From assembly GCA_024036415.1 (NCBI GenBank), contig JAMWET010001348.1:1-64000 (forward strand): a DNA stretch of 64,000 nucleotides, read 5' to 3'. Origin of the DNA: Prochilodus magdalenae. Its lineage: Eukaryota > Chordata > Actinopteri > Characiformes > Prochilodontidae. Made by a program: the position numbers and the translations under genes. The notes under the pieces are model-generated. The model did no database searches, was not told the DNA's origin, and was given only the letters and a program-made list of their open reading frames with translations. Shown piece after piece: positions 46,406-58,880 of the stretch; position 1 is the stretch's first letter; each line of letters starts with the position of its first letter.

Positions 46406-46530
46406 TATGAGTGGTTTATGAACTCATGGTGAGTTTTAGGCTCTAACCTTCCAGCACTAGCTGGAATATTATCCAATGGAACACTAGCACGGTTGGATAA
46501 GAGCGTCTGCTAAATGCCGTAAATGTAAAC
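46406..46530 (+). mobile_element. LINE 3' tail
   Basis: After the array the 3' region ends GGTTGGATAAGAGCGTCTGC then TAAATGCCGTAAATG. This tail is shared with the SINEs at 44381 and 51998. Confidence 0.8.
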
Positions 46531-47714
46531 ATCATTCTCACACTTCAGCTGCATGATGGGCAAAGTCCTCAGTGCGGAAAACACTTGCGCTTATGTGGTT
46601 CTGTAAACTCACTCATGCATAATAAGCCATTTTTGGAGGTCTAATGGCTTCTGCTTATTGCTGCTTCATTGTTTTGTGAACACAAACTGCAGTGTGGTAA
46701 TCAGATTTGTCCTGCAAGCTTACAGGAGAGACATCATCATAATTATGGAGGTATAATATTCAGCAGTCTTTACGGTGGCTGAGTTAGGTAAAGTTGTTGA
46801 AGTAGCCATATTAGGGTCAATCAGTGTAATTGCACTTGCTGCATTATGGGAAGTGCAGTAGAGGTACTTACTGGACCATCATGGGACATTTGACTCTCTG
46901 TCCTGGATTTCTCATGACATATACATCTATATCTGTTCAGTCTCACATTTCCACACTCCCAAAAGACACAGTGAGTAACGCGTGCTGCTTATTGTATATC
47001 CCTAATGCTTCAGAAAGGCTCTGATGATCACTGATGCCTCAGTCTGTACAGACTGATAAATGAATGCTCAGTGTGTTCATTTAGTGTGCACTACACTATC
47101 CTAGGTTTGGTAGCACACTGCATACTACATACTACTCATAGGTAGACTTAGTACACGAGTAGCATGAAGTATCCCCTAGCGTCTCCCGGATTAAACTGGC
47201 TGCCTAAGGCAAGAGCATGTAGGACGTCCCTTTGAGTTAACAGATCCTTCTCGCTCTGCCAAAATTTATCCGAGGTGCGCTAATGAAAGTGAAAATGCCA
47301 TGACATTATGACCTGTTGTTATGGCGCCGGTGTTATTAACTGACACCCGGTAAATAAAAGCCCTTCAGACGGCCGGAGACATCAATGTGCTCGTTACTGC
47401 CAACATAAACGGTGATTCAGGTCTGCTAGGTCTAATTACACCGCAAAAATCTGGCAATGAATCCAAACTACACTCCTAGCAAAGACCATAACGCTGCCAG
47501 GAAGGGTTCTGTGGAGGAAGGATGTATCAGAAGTACTCAGTTTATGATCACATCAGAACCTTCAGAGCAGCTAGAAGCACCTGAGCATCAGCACCACTGT
47601 GGGTCTCCTGCCCTGTTTCATCAGCCGGCATGACCACAGCCTTACACTGACCAGCGTCTGGCTCTGATCATGAACTCTATCTATGGGTCGGCTCCATCTT
47701 GCAGTTACTCCGTC
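46531..47714. other. Low-copy DNA, no gene recognised
   Basis: About 1.2 kb without repeats or convincing frames. An internal direct repeat CATACTACATACTAC is seen at about 47122. Confidence 0.4.
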
Positions 47715-48264
47715 CTGGACTAATCAGACTGGCTCTAATCAGACTGGATCTAATCAGACTGGCTCTAATCAGACTGGATCTAATCAGACTGGATCTAATC
47801 AGACTGGCTCTAATCAGACTGGATCTAATCAGACTGGCTCTAATCAGACTGGATCTAATCAGACTGGATCTAATCAGACTGGCTCTAATCAGACTGGATC
47901 TAATCAGACTGGCTCTAATCAGACTGGATCTAATCAGACTGGATCTAATCCGACTGGATCTAATCAGACTGGCTCTAATCAGACTGGATCTAATCAGACT
48001 GGATCTAATCAGACTGGCTCTAATCAGACTGGCTCTAATCAGACTGGCTCTAATCAGACTGGATCTAATCAGACTGGCTCTAATCAGACTGGATCTAATC
48101 AGACTGGCTCTAATCAGACTGGATCTAATCAGACTGGCTCTAATCAGACTGGATCTAATCAGACTGGCTCTAATCAGACTGGATCTAATCAGACTGGATC
48201 TAATCAGACTGGATCTAATCAGACTGGATCTAACCAGACTGGATCTAATCAGACTGGATCTAAT
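47715..48264 (+). repeat. 15-bp minisatellite, about 36 copies
   Basis: The unit alternates GGCTCTAATCAGACT and GGATCTAATCAGACT. With 15 = 3 x 5, one frame encodes GSNQT repeats and another LALIR/LDLIR repeats; both are open. It leads directly into a LINE-type 3' end, so it is probably an expanded piece of LINE 3' untranslated sequence. Confidence 0.95.
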
Positions 48265-48575
48265 AGATGTTCTTTTAAAGTTAGTTCTGTCTTTCTCGTC
48301 TCATCCGGGTTCCACCTGAGGAGGTTGGGTTCCTCCCTTGAGCCTGGTTCCTCTCGAGGTTTCTTCCTTACTCAAGGGAGTTTTTCCTCGCCACTGTTGC
48401 CTCTGGCTTGCTCAAGGGGGGCTTGGACCCGGTCCCACCCCCCACCCCTATGTCTGTACATTAACTCTGTGTTTTTCTTTTTATAACAAATTGATTTTCT
48501 GTGAAGCTGCTTTGAGAAAACGTTGGTTGTAAAAAGCGCCATACAAATAAACATCGATTGGTTGATTGGTACTTT
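48265..48575 (+). mobile_element. LINE (L2-like) 3' end
   Basis: It carries phrases typical of the 3' ends of teleost LINEs: CTCGAGGTTTCTTCCTTACT, AGGGAGTTTTTCCTCGCCAC, GTGAAGCTGCTTTGAGAAAA and AAAAAGCGCCATACAAATAA, then ATTGATT/GGTTG repeats as tail. Family assignment is from recollection of the motif set. Confidence 0.75.
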
Positions 48576-49720
48576 GGGTTCCCTAAAAGGCAGTTCAATA
48601 GACAGTTCTTTAAAGAACCATATCTGTGAAAGAGTATGAAGAACCTTTGTAATCAAAGTTTTGTAAAGGTATATACGTTATGAAGAGGCTCAAATGACAA
48701 TTTTAAAGAACCATGGTTGTAAATGAGAAATGCATGCATAAGGAACCTTTCTTAAAAGGTTCTGTAAGGCTGTTGTCAACAGAACCTGTGCATACAAGAG
48801 TGGAGTACTGAAACAAGGTTGAAGGACATCTATGGAGGCTTTTTTGGTGAGATATAGATGAAAATAGAGGTTCCATCATTGACAACATTCAAAGAACCAG
48901 GAATCCCAAATGGTTCCTTGAGATATCATGGTTCTATGTATGTTTCATAGAATCATCCATCCAAGCCTATAACCATTTAGCAACATTTATGCACTACCAA
49001 AACAAGTTTTGATGGTTTGTGACAGCTGTGGAACCTTGTAGAAGCACATATGGGTTCCATCATTAAGAAGAACCTTGTTAGCATTCACATGGTTCTTTAG
49101 GTTTCATGGCTCTGGGTATGTTTTTCTTAGAATTGCACTTACAAGCCAAGAACCACCAATGGAACATTGATTTTCAGGACTGTGCTACCAAAAGAAGGTT
49201 CTATGACATATAACATCTGTGGAACCCTGTAGAAACCTATGCCGGTTCCATGGAGGGCAACCATTTAAGCATTCAGAGCCCTAAACTGGACTCACAAGGC
49301 ACTTACCATATAGGAACCTTTCCTTTTAAGAGTACACTACCAAAAAAAGGTTCTATGACTCGTCACAACCTTAGAACCCTGAACAAGCATTTATGGGTTC
49401 AATCATAAAGAATAATCTTATAAGCATCCACATGGTTCTTTGAGTTGTCATGGCTCTGTGTATGCATTTCTAGAATTGTACATACATGCCAAGAACCTTA
49501 AGGAACCTTTATTTTTGTGTATGTGTGCAACTAAATCAAGGTTCTACTTTTAATTACCATGGCAAAACCTTTCTGGTGCAATATAGAACCAGACTGAAGG
49601 TCCAAAATTAAAAAGAGCCACAACATCTTACATTTAGAGTTCCCAAAGATGTTGAGGTTCTATGTATAACTATGGATTTTGGTAGAGAACCCTAGAAACC
49701 CCCATTTTAAGATTACATCG
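48576..49720. repeat. GGTTCT/AGAACC-rich degenerate repeat
   Basis: Over 30 GGTTC or GAACC motifs in 1.1 kb. Longer phrases recur at 100-200-bp spacing: ACTACCAAAA.AAGGTTCTATGAC, TTCCATCATTAAGAAGAACC, CACATGGTTCTTT.G, TCATGGCTCTG.GTATG. This suggests a degenerate tandem repeat with units of 150-200 bp. Confidence 0.7.
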
Positions 49721-50223
49721 TAAAGCACAGGTGTTCCTGCTACCAGGTCAATTCAGGTGCTGTTGGCTGGCCTCTGTCCCAACACCGCATGTTAGTGCAG
49801 AGTCCAATAACAAGTGCTGACCAAAATCTCCAGCTCCACCACCGACACACTATCATGAAATTAAATTCAATATCCTGTCAGACAGCCGGGCGCTCCTGCG
49901 GAGAGATTGGCAGTGGACATGACTGTGGACAGGAGCAAAAGAAACCCTGATGAAGGCTTGAGTAACCTGAAACGGCTGAAAAGCCCACCACTTTATTAAT
50001 CAACCCAGAATATTCTATTACAGTTTCATATACAGTCAGGTCGCTGAGTATATTCATACGTTCACACGGGTTTTATAGGGTGTTTCTTGGTGTTAAGCCA
50101 CATAGTTTCCATTTTGTCAGGCTTGTCATTCACACAAGGGCTAATGAAGATAGCTAGCTGCATAAACGTAGCCTGGCAGCACATAGAAACAAGCACTAAC
50201 AGCATTATCGAAACATGACTATA
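49721..50223. other. No gene recognised
   Basis: Low-copy sequence before MITE copy 3. Confidence 0.35.
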
Positions 50224-50468
50224 TCGCCACTGTCCAAAGAAAAACTAGTATCTCCAAAATGGCAACTTTACAGGAGGGGCCAAAAACCTCATTTAACTTT
50301 AATGGAAGTCAATGGAACCAGACGTCTTTGCAAACAGTTTTGGGCCATTTCTGTTGGTCCATTCATCATGAGATTCTCACACAGTGTAAACGGTAGCTGC
50401 TGTGTTCAAATGCATAAAAGTAAAAATGGACAAAAGTGGAGACAATGTTTTTTATTGGACAGCAACGA
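50224..50468 (+). mobile_element. MITE copy 3 (245 bp)
   Basis: Same orientation as copy 1. It begins TCGCCACTGTCCAAAGAAAA and has a matching inverted end. TA lies at both borders (50222-50223, 50469-50470). It contains ATGGAAGTCAATGGAACCAG. Confidence 0.85.
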
Positions 50469-50499
50469 TATAGGGTCATAGTTGGACCCATAGCCGATA

Positions 50500-50650
50500 T
50501 CCATGGCATCTACAAAGAGCCAGTCTGGCTTTTGCCAGTGGGTGTTAGGGGTGACTAGCTAACATTAAAGCCCTGTAGCAACAAACTTCATCATTGGTGT
50601 AAGTATCTTCTCTTTCCCATCACAAGGAAAGAGCTAGAATGATAACTATG
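50500..50650 (+). repeat. Dispersed repeat (TTTCCCATC.CAAG family)
   Basis: CAGTCTGGCTTTTGCCAGTG, CTAACATTAAAGCCC and TTTCCCATCACAAGGAAAGA then GCTAGAATGA match 53690-53900 in order. A rearranged inverse piece lies at 53545-53600. Confidence 0.65.
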
Positions 50651-50949
50651 AGTAGTTTAATGAACTTTATTGATCTATTCAAACAACAATAAACAAGCCA
50701 ACTCAGCAGAGGCTTGGAAACTGAACATCTTATCAAGCGGCTTGGAGTTGAAAGAATTCGAACACGTGAATCAAGGAAAACGTGATCATGTGAAGTTCCA
50801 CCATAGTTATTTGCGTTTGGGATCTGAAGGAGCGTTGGAACGATATGTTCATTCAACTCCTTGCATCTCCAGTGGACCTTCTCCTATCTTTAAGCCCTCT
50901 CTTGAGCCTAACAGTCCAAGACCCCAAGCACGGAGGGTCCCATGAGCAA
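50651..50949. other. No gene recognised
   Basis: Low-copy sequence; frames on both strands are accidental. Confidence 0.3.
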
Positions 50950-51320
50950 TGGCCTCATCGATAGGGTTGCTACCCGTCCCGTAAAATACGGGATCGTCCT
51001 TTATTTGGCAATTAAATGTCTTGTCCCGTATTAAACCAACATGAGACGCAATTTGTTCCATATTTTTTGTAAATGTCTGATATACATGTCTGTCACACAC
51101 ATGAATGACCACAATCTCTCTCCCCCACCCCCCCTCGTCAACTCAGCTCAAATACGGGACGCGATTTGTTCCGTAGTGCCATAAGTGTTGGATAAACACA
51201 TGTGTCACACATGATTGATCACATTCTCCCCCAAACAACTCTTGGACTCTTTTGAAATATGGGACACGATTGGTTCGGTATTTCGAACTCATGTCACTCA
51301 CACATGACCACGCCCTTAAC
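50950..51320. repeat. TACGGGAC-type repeat, three internal units
   Basis: TACGGGATCG, ATACGGGACGCGATTTGTTC and ATATGGGACACGATTGGTTC head three diverged units, each followed by a TGTCACACA.ATGA segment and ACAATCTC or equivalent. Family unknown. Confidence 0.6.
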
Positions 51321-51997
51321 GGGATGTTCCGAACTCTTTACAGTGGTGATAGAGACCAGTCAACACCTCTAAAGGCTAAGTATTCTAAAATTGCTTGCAA
51401 TGGTTGTGAATACGCTTCCTGGAGGCCGAGATCCTTTGAGGAAAGTCTTGGCCTAAACTAAGCAAGTCGATTTATGGTAAAAGGATACACACAGGGCCTT
51501 GTGAGGCAAAATAGTCCCCAAAGGAAACTCCACTGTTGGATCATCATCAACAATGCATACAAAAACCCAGGAGACACACGGTGGCTGGTCCACTGGTGGG
51601 TTTGGATAGTTAATTCGGTGGCTATATTTGTGTTGTAGACATGGTGACCCCTGGTTCCCATCACCACCACTGTAAAGATCTAGGTTGGCAGGGTTCTGTA
51701 GAAAGGCACCCCTCACGTTGCTTACTTTGATTTCAATTAATGCAGAAACTGGAAAAGATCTGTGGAATTCCCATTATTAATGCAATCCCGCTGCATACAT
51801 TATCTGATATCCCCGGTGCCAACAGTTGGCACCAACACTGTCCATCTATTATGTGAGCTCCATCCAGACAGGGCTACGCCCCTACTCTGAGCTTAATGGA
51901 CTACCCGGCAGCTCTAATGACTTGGCAGAGGCTTGATGTTGTAAAATAAGTCAGAGGAAACTGGAAGCAGGCTGCTTTATGGATGCATTGGAGTGGT
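51321..51997. other. No gene; contains one short dispersed repeat
   Basis: 51595-51690 matches 36020-36115 (GTTTGGATAGTTAA, CCCCTGGTTCCCATCACC, ACCACTGTAAAGA). The remainder is low-copy. Confidence 0.4.
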
Positions 51998-52185
51998 TGG
52001 TGTAGCTCAGTGGCTAACACCACTACCCATCAGGGAGCCACCACCACATGGGAGACTGGGGTTCGAATCCTGGTCTGGGTGACTATGCTGGGCTACACCA
52101 AGAAGAGTCCTTTGGCAAGACTCCTAACCCTACATTGGTCTACCTATAATATGGTTAGTCTGGATAAGAGCGTCAGGTAAATGTA
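51998..52185 (+). mobile_element. tRNA-derived SINE, family 2
   Basis: A-box TAGCTCAGTGGC at 52003 and B-box GGTTCGAATCC at 52060-52070 fit RNA polymerase III internal promoters. Then TGGTCTGGGTGACTATGCTG, TTTGGCAAGACTCCTAACCC, and tail TGGATAAGAGCGTCAGGTAA. The head looks tRNA-like. The middle contains the signature shared with 44381-44578. Confidence 0.9.
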
Positions 52186-53232
52186 TTCCTCTCTCTTGTA
52201 GTTTAAAAGAGATCAAATGAACTAAACTCGTTTACTCTTTAAAAGAACCTGCAATGAGTTGCAATGAGATGCTAAGTCATTAAGACGTTGCTCTGTACAC
52301 TGAACAGATTTCATCCAAATCCGGAGAGCTCCAAAATGGATACGAAGCATCGCATTGCGCCCCCACTGGAAGAGTACGCACTGGTGTACCTAAGACTTCA
52401 CCACACTAAACCCTTAACTAGACCCTTGTGTAGATGCTACCCCGGAACGAGAAGATTGTTCAAACTGATAGTTTAATTATTTGGTCCTGGATTATCAATC
52501 CTTAGGGACATGCTGGATCGCAACGGACAGAGCAGTTTGGGTAATCGAGTCGTTCCCTTTGGACGCCGTGTGTACCGTCAAAGAGAGATCCGAGCCGAGA
52601 TTACGACAAGTGCTTTATTGTTCCTGGAGTGAGAGTCGAGTAATTTCGGATGTCTTCTGGATTGACGCGAGCCGAGAAACACAAACGCGTCTCCGTTATT
52701 AAATTAACCGCGTCACATGGGGCCCCCTATGATCCTAGCAAAGATGAAAAGATGTCAAGTCTAATAAAGGCTTACCGAAATAATTAAGGCCCTGCACAAC
52801 AAAGTGCACTAGCAGCTCTAATGATGCTAAGAAGGATTAGCTTCTCGACGGCTTACGCCACAACTCTTCCAGTAACCAGCTGGACTTATGTAGGGATGTC
52901 CAGGAATGAAGCTGTAGAAACTTACTTGGGCAGGAGCAGCATAGTCTTTAGAGCCTCGAGCAGTCGCTCCCAGGGCTCCATCTCCAGGTCTGATACGTTG
53001 CTACTGTTGGGGCCTTGAGCAAGGCCCAAGGGTCTATCATGGCTGACCATGCGCTCTGGCCCAAGTGTTCTAGGATTGGGACACACAAAGAAAGAATTTT
53101 GTTGTACTGTACAAATATGATTATTAGCATTCAAGCTATTTCCTTGTACATTAAACTGGCTACTTCCACAATAAACATTCATTACCATATTTAAATATTT
53201 ATATATATATATGGAAATATATCTATATATAT
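52186..53232. other. Low-copy DNA, no gene recognised
   Basis: Several frames under 90 codons on both strands, none with a known domain. AT-rich from 53180 on. Confidence 0.4.
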
Positions 53233-53374
<142 letters not shown>

Positions 53375-53544
53375 GGCCTTATCCTACAACTTCCTTGTTT
53401 TAGCCTGCTTGTACGTAGCAATTTATGCGACTTGGTGGCCAAATCACTTTTTATCTGCTTGTTAGGGCGTGACATATTAACCTTCAGATCCAGGTGCTGG
53501 GTTCTAGCTAAGGTTCTCACTGTTTGAATAGATCTGAAACCAAA

Positions 53545-53900
53545 AATAACTCAGTTATCATTCTAACTCTTTTCTTTGTGATGGGAAAGAGATGTCTGCA
53601 GTTAATAAGGTGAGTTACAGGTTTTACCCCAATTAAGAAATACAAAGTTTAGTGGTCCTGGGCTTTAATGACTCTAAAAACTTACAGACTGTATCAAGGA
53701 GATCCGCAAACAGCCAGTTAGGCTTTGCCAGTGCACGCTAACATTAGCTAGGCTAGCTAAGTTCACTAGCTAGCTAGCATTACAGCCCAAGGGCACCAAA
53801 CTATGGTTTACTTTATTGCTGTAAGAATTGTAACTCCTTCTCAACTGCAAATCTCTCCTCTTCTATTTCCCATCGCAAGAAAAGAGCTAGAATGACACCT
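53545..53900. repeat. Dispersed repeat, direct copy plus inverted piece
   Basis: 53690-53900 matches 50500-50650 (CCAGTTAGGCTTTGCCAGTG, TTTCCCATCGCAAGAAAAGA, GCTAGAATGA). 53555-53592 is an inverted match to the TTTCCCATCACAA part. GCTAGCTAAGTTCACTAGCT is a small GCTA-rich cluster. Confidence 0.6.
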
Positions 53901-54059
53901 GAGCAGTTTTTTGACTGCTGAGTCCTGAAAAGACAGAACCAGCATATAGGCTCAGACCCGGACCTGTTAACAAGCTCCTTGACCCGGTACAATAGCGGTG
54001 CCGATGCTCCCTGGTAGTGCATCTCAATGAGACAAACTGTCTGGTTTTATAAAAGTTTT

Positions 54060-54143
54060 CAAAAAAAAAAATTAAATTAAATTAAATTAAAAAAAAAATA
54101 TATATATAATATATAATATAAATATATATATATATATATATAT
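54060..54143. repeat. (TTAAA)n and AT microsatellite
   Basis: A-run, (AAATT)n, A-run, then (AT)n. Confidence 0.9.
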
Positions 54144-54599
54144 TGGTAATATTTTCTACAAAACATGTAAGTTATTATAGGCGCATTCCTAAAGATCTAT
54201 AAAGTCTTTATAATGTTCTATAGTACTAGACATATGTAACTGTGCAGAAACATTCAGAATCACCCACATAAACTTTTTAAAATTAATACATGTATAATGC
54301 AAATGAATGTATTATGCTTTATGATACCTATCTCAATAATAGTGTAAGATCAGGACCAACCTATACATACATTTTAACATATTATACCTCATTGTGTAAT
54401 GAAGCCTTATAATACATTCTAATACCAGTTTATGTCTGTGATTATGAACATTGATGTACAGGTGCAAAAGCCTATTCATAGAGATCTATAAAGCATTCCT
54501 AATGCTTGACGCATTATAAAACATTATACATGTTATATATATCTTTATGAATGCACTTATAATGCATTACGGATGCCCGATTCATAGAAAGTGTTACAG
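54144..54599. mobile_element. Candidate AT-rich MITE (~455 bp)
   Basis: The left end TGGTAATATTTTCTA and the right end, complemented (TGTAACACTTTCTAT), match at most positions. The interior is rich in TATAATGCATT and ATCTATAAAG. GATCTATAAAG occurs near both ends. No frame. The assignment rests on these imperfect ends. Confidence 0.45.
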
Positions 54600-55175
54600 G
54601 CAGAAGTTCCCTTGACTTTGGCAGCGCTTCTGAAACAGTTTGGCCCCAGCTGACTCCCTGAACCGAGAGTCACCCCACATTCATCACGCCTTAGTGAATC
54701 CTACCAACACACAAACAAGCCGGGAAATTCAGCCTCGGCCATGTGACCTTCAAGATGGATTAACGGCGGGACCTCAGGAGTGGATCCTGTTTACCCAGAC
54801 TGCAATAAACACCTTCAACAAACACACACATTAAAGAATCCGGAATGGCCCGGCGTCTCTATTGAGCCTCTATTGAGAGTTTAGAGAAGGAAGATAATGC
54901 GTCTGTTCAGTGGTGCGACGCTAAAATAGACGAATACAGAAGAAAAGATAAATGACTTAAAGAAGCAGTTGACTGCTGGGAAACCTGACTGTGCATTAAA
55001 AGTGAGAAGGAAAAGGAAAGGGTTTGTTGGTGTCCTAAAATGAGAAACTTGACCCAGGCCTTAAAAACCCCACCAGGAATCCTAGGTAAACAATAAACAT
55101 GTAAACAAGTAAACGATACTCCACTATCCAGTAAATGACCAGTATATCCCACCATCATTCTCTCCTCTCCATGTA
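54600..55175. other. No gene recognised
   Basis: Low-copy sequence with short frames only. Confidence 0.35.
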
Positions 55176-56335
55176 ACACTGTTCCTTTATCCATTCATTC
55201 ATTCCTTTATCCATACATCAACACTGTTCTTTCATCCATTCATTCCTTTATCCATACACCAACACTGTTCCTTCATCCATAGATTCATTTACCCGTACAC
55301 CAACACTGTTCCTTCATCCATTCATTCCTTTATCCATACATCAACACTGTTCCTTCATTCATTAATTCCTTTATCCATACACCAACACTGTTCCTTCATT
55401 CATTCATTCCTTTATCCATACATCAACACTGTTCCTTCATCCATTCATTCCTTTATCCATACATCAACACTGTTCCTTCATTCATTCATTCCTTTATCCA
55501 TACATCAACACTGTTCCTTCATTCATTCATTCCTTTATCCATACATCAACACTGTTCCTTCATTCATTCATTCATTCCTTTATCCATACACCAACATTAT
55601 TCCTTCATCTGTTCTTTCCTTTATCCATACACCAACACTGTTCCTTCATCTGTTCATTCCTTTATCTATACACCAACACTGTTCCTTCATCCATTCATTT
55701 CTTTATCCATACAACAACATTGTTCCTTCATTCATTCATTCATTCCTTTATCCATACATCAACACTGTTCCTTCATCCATTCATTCCTTTATCTATACAC
55801 CAACATTGTTCCTTCATCCATTCATTCCTTTATCCATACATCAACACTGTTCCTTCATTCATTCATTCCTTTATCCATACACCAACACTGTTCCTTCATC
55901 CATTTATTTCTTCATCCATTCATTCCTCTATCCATACACTAACACTTATCCTTTATCCATTATTTTATTCATCCATACACCAACACTGTTCCTTCATCCA
56001 TAGATTAATTTATTATACACCAACACTGTTCCCTCACCCGTTCATTCCTTTAGCCAGGAAGCAACTTTTTACATCATCTGTTTATCTTTTATCAGTACAG
56101 CAACATTGTTCCTTCATCTGTTCATTCCTTTATCCATACACCAACACTGTTCTTTCATACATTCATCCTTTATCTGTACACCAACATTGTTCCCTCATCC
56201 TTTCATTCCTTAATCTGTACACCAACACTATTTCTTAATCCGTTAAATTCTTTAACCGCCACCAACACTTTCATCCATTCATTCCTTTTTTCATACACTA
56301 ACACTGTTCCTTCATCCAATCAATCAGTCTGTTTA
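55176..56335. repeat. 41-bp minisatellite, about 27 copies
   Basis: The unit is CCTTCATCCATTCATTCCTT, TATCCATACATCAACACTGT, T, with 37- and 45-bp forms differing by ATTC/TTCA blocks. The 3' third is more degenerate. The open frame from 55720 (FLHSFIHSFIH type) reflects the repeat. Confidence 0.95.
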
Positions 56336-57077
56336 ATTGTTCCTTAATCTTTTCAATTCGTAAAAGCATTGTTCCTTAATCTGTCAATCCAATATTCAAT
56401 GCTGTCTCAGGCATTAGGCAACATATTCATATCCATTTCATGTAATAACTTTCTATGAGGGAGCTTCTGGACGCTTGGTTCCCCTGGTTCCCCTGGTTCC
56501 CATTTTCTACATCTCAGCCATTTAAAGATGTACACATTCCCCATTAACATTTCCAGATCCGGCTATAGAACTCCGAACAGGCAGCTACAGCAGCGAGGAT
56601 GTGGCCAGCCTGAGGTTTCTCCGGGGTCCAATTCTCTCGCATGGCTGGATTGATTATGGCGGCCGAGTTAATGTTTACGGTGCTATAACTCCAGCTGAAG
56701 GCCACGAGCAGAAATATTTAATTTCATTTTAATCTGGGAGGAAAAAGGATTAGTGTACCTGGTCAAGGTAAATCTCAGACAGATAATCATTTCCCCCGAA
56801 TCTCTACAATACCAGGACCTCCTCAAATGCCCCCTTTCATTTACACGTCCCCCTCAATAAAAACCGGGAATGATTTCTGAATTCCGTAATGAGAATATGA
56901 ACTTGTTCCATTTCAAAGAATCAGACACAGCCTGGGGAAATCACCGTCTACGAAGCTGCCTTTTCAAGACCATTACATCACTCCTCACTGAAGTCCATTA
57001 AAAGTCATCCTGATGCTTGTCTGAGAAACAGCCGTGCACATGTTCTCTGTGATTTGAATATAGTAGCTGATTTAAAA
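56336..57077. other. Low-copy DNA, no gene recognised
   Basis: The decayed edge of the minisatellite is followed by low-copy DNA. CCCCTGGTTCCCCTGGTTCC is a short tandem duplication. Confidence 0.35.
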
Positions 57078-57275
57078 ATAAATAAATAAAATAAAATAAA
57101 ATAAAATAAAATAAAATAAAATAAAATAAAATAAAATAAAATACAACACAACACAACACAACACAACACAACACAACACAACACAACAAAACAAAACAAA
57201 ATAAATAAAATAAAACAAAACAAAACAAAACAAAACAAAACAAAACAAAATTAAATAAAATTAAATAAAATAAAT
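57078..57275. repeat. Compound pentanucleotide array
   Basis: (AAAAT)n, then (ACACA)n, then (AAAAC)n, then AAATT units: four related 5-bp motifs in successive blocks, all in one phase. Confidence 0.95.
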
Positions 57276-57985
57276 TTGGGTAAATTTGGACCCATAGCTA
57301 AAAAAGAAATAACTTATTTTATTAATTAATTTTAATTATTTAATATTAATTATTTGATGCATGGAAAATTACTTATAATCTTAACATTTTGACTTGCTAT
57401 GTTAAAATAATGACCGATATTGTCTAAATACTTATTTATTTTTCCAAGTTATTAAATTAATAACTCATTTTTACTTACTATGTCAAACATAACAGCTTAT
57501 TTTCTTTAAATAATGATATTTGTTATAAAAGATGGTTTATTTTCTCAAAATTATGAGAAAGTTTCTCAAAATAATGAATTTTGCCCAATTAGTAACTCAT
57601 TTGCCTGAAATATTGAGAATTTCTTAAAAAAAAAAAAAAGAGAAAAGAAAAAAAGAAAAACTGGTTGAAAAAAGGAGATCAATTTAAAAAAATAAGTTGA
57701 ATTAAATAATTATGTTGAAAAAATTAATCAGCTTTCTCAAAACATATGTAAGAATAATTATTGTATGTACTCAAAATATTGACTTTACAGATTTTCTCAA
57801 AATTGTTACTTATTTCCTCAAAATAATGAGTCGTTTTCTCAAGATGTTGACATACATCAGATTAAAGACTTGTAATAAAGACAAAAATATTAAATCGTTA
57901 TCCTGTAATAGCATTACTATTATATTAATAATATTACTAATAATATATTACTCACTACGTAATTCATTTTCATCTTAAAAAAAAT
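57276..57985. repeat. AT-rich degenerate CTCAAAATAATGA repeat
   Basis: TTTTCTCAAAATTATGAG, GTTTCTCAAAATAATGA, TTTCCTCAAAATAATGAG and TTTTCTCAAGATGTTGAC recur irregularly. No coding frame. Confidence 0.6.
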
Positions 57986-58880
57986 AATGACTGTTTTCTG
58001 TGAAGATGGACTCAATAAACCATTCTTAATAAACTCCCCTACAATAACATAAAACTGAATTTTGTTAAATGAAGTCTTATGAAGTCTTATCTTGTCAAAA
58101 TACCGCCGCCACAAACACTTTTTCCCTCTATCTGGCAACCAATTAATCAGAGGAATGTTTTTCACACCTGCAGTGTTTGGCCCATATGGACGGGACTGCT
58201 TTCCCACACCTGGCTGTAGCAGGATTACGTGCAGGAAGTCCGTGAGGATGTTGGGATTCGGTGGCCTCAGCATTTCAGCCTTCATTAACATAATGCAGTT
58301 CCCGGAGGAGTTTCTCAGTGAGGCCTGTACAATTAGAGCGGCGTTGCGTTATGTCAGATTCGGTTATCATCACATATAGCTTTGGTGGGGACGCAGTACG
58401 TCCTGACGCTAGCGCTTCAAATTAGCCAAGGGTGACTTGTACAGAACCCTTAAATCCCAAATGAACTGGATCTGTGAACTGAGCGAGGGTGCGGCGGCTC
58501 CTCTGCGGCCCAGAGAGCGTTCTCATTAGGCCTGGCATCTCTAAAAGGCGGGTTTCACTTAATTTAGAGCTTTTAGGCTCGTTCTTAATCATGGTCCATG
58601 CTAAACTGCCACCTGTTGCCCTTCTATCGTGCATCTGAAGTGGTGTGGCCTGATGCATTAGCGCTGATCACCCTGCCTAATAAACCCAATTCATCCTCAT
58701 TTCCTCACACAGATTCATACGTGTGCAGCGGGCAGTGGGGAAACAGCCGACAACGGGGCTTATCTCGTTTGCTTGGCTCGCTAACGAAGATTAGCAGCAC
58801 ATAGAAAACAGAGAATTGATTATTTCAGCTTAGCAGCATGCTAATCGCTAATCGCTCTGGGTTTAAATTGAATTCGAATA
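57986..58880. other. Low-copy DNA, no gene recognised
   Basis: Frames at 57920-58379 and 58422-58804 show no known domain. Possibly contains conserved non-coding sequence. Confidence 0.35.

Noticed and set aside
51998..52185. Functional tRNA gene (A and B boxes present)
   Set aside because: The body does not fold as a plausible cloverleaf of normal length and it continues into a SINE body with a LINE-type tail; a second copy shares that body.
55720..56238. 172-codon frame rich in FIHSFIH
   Set aside because: 41-bp minisatellite artefact.
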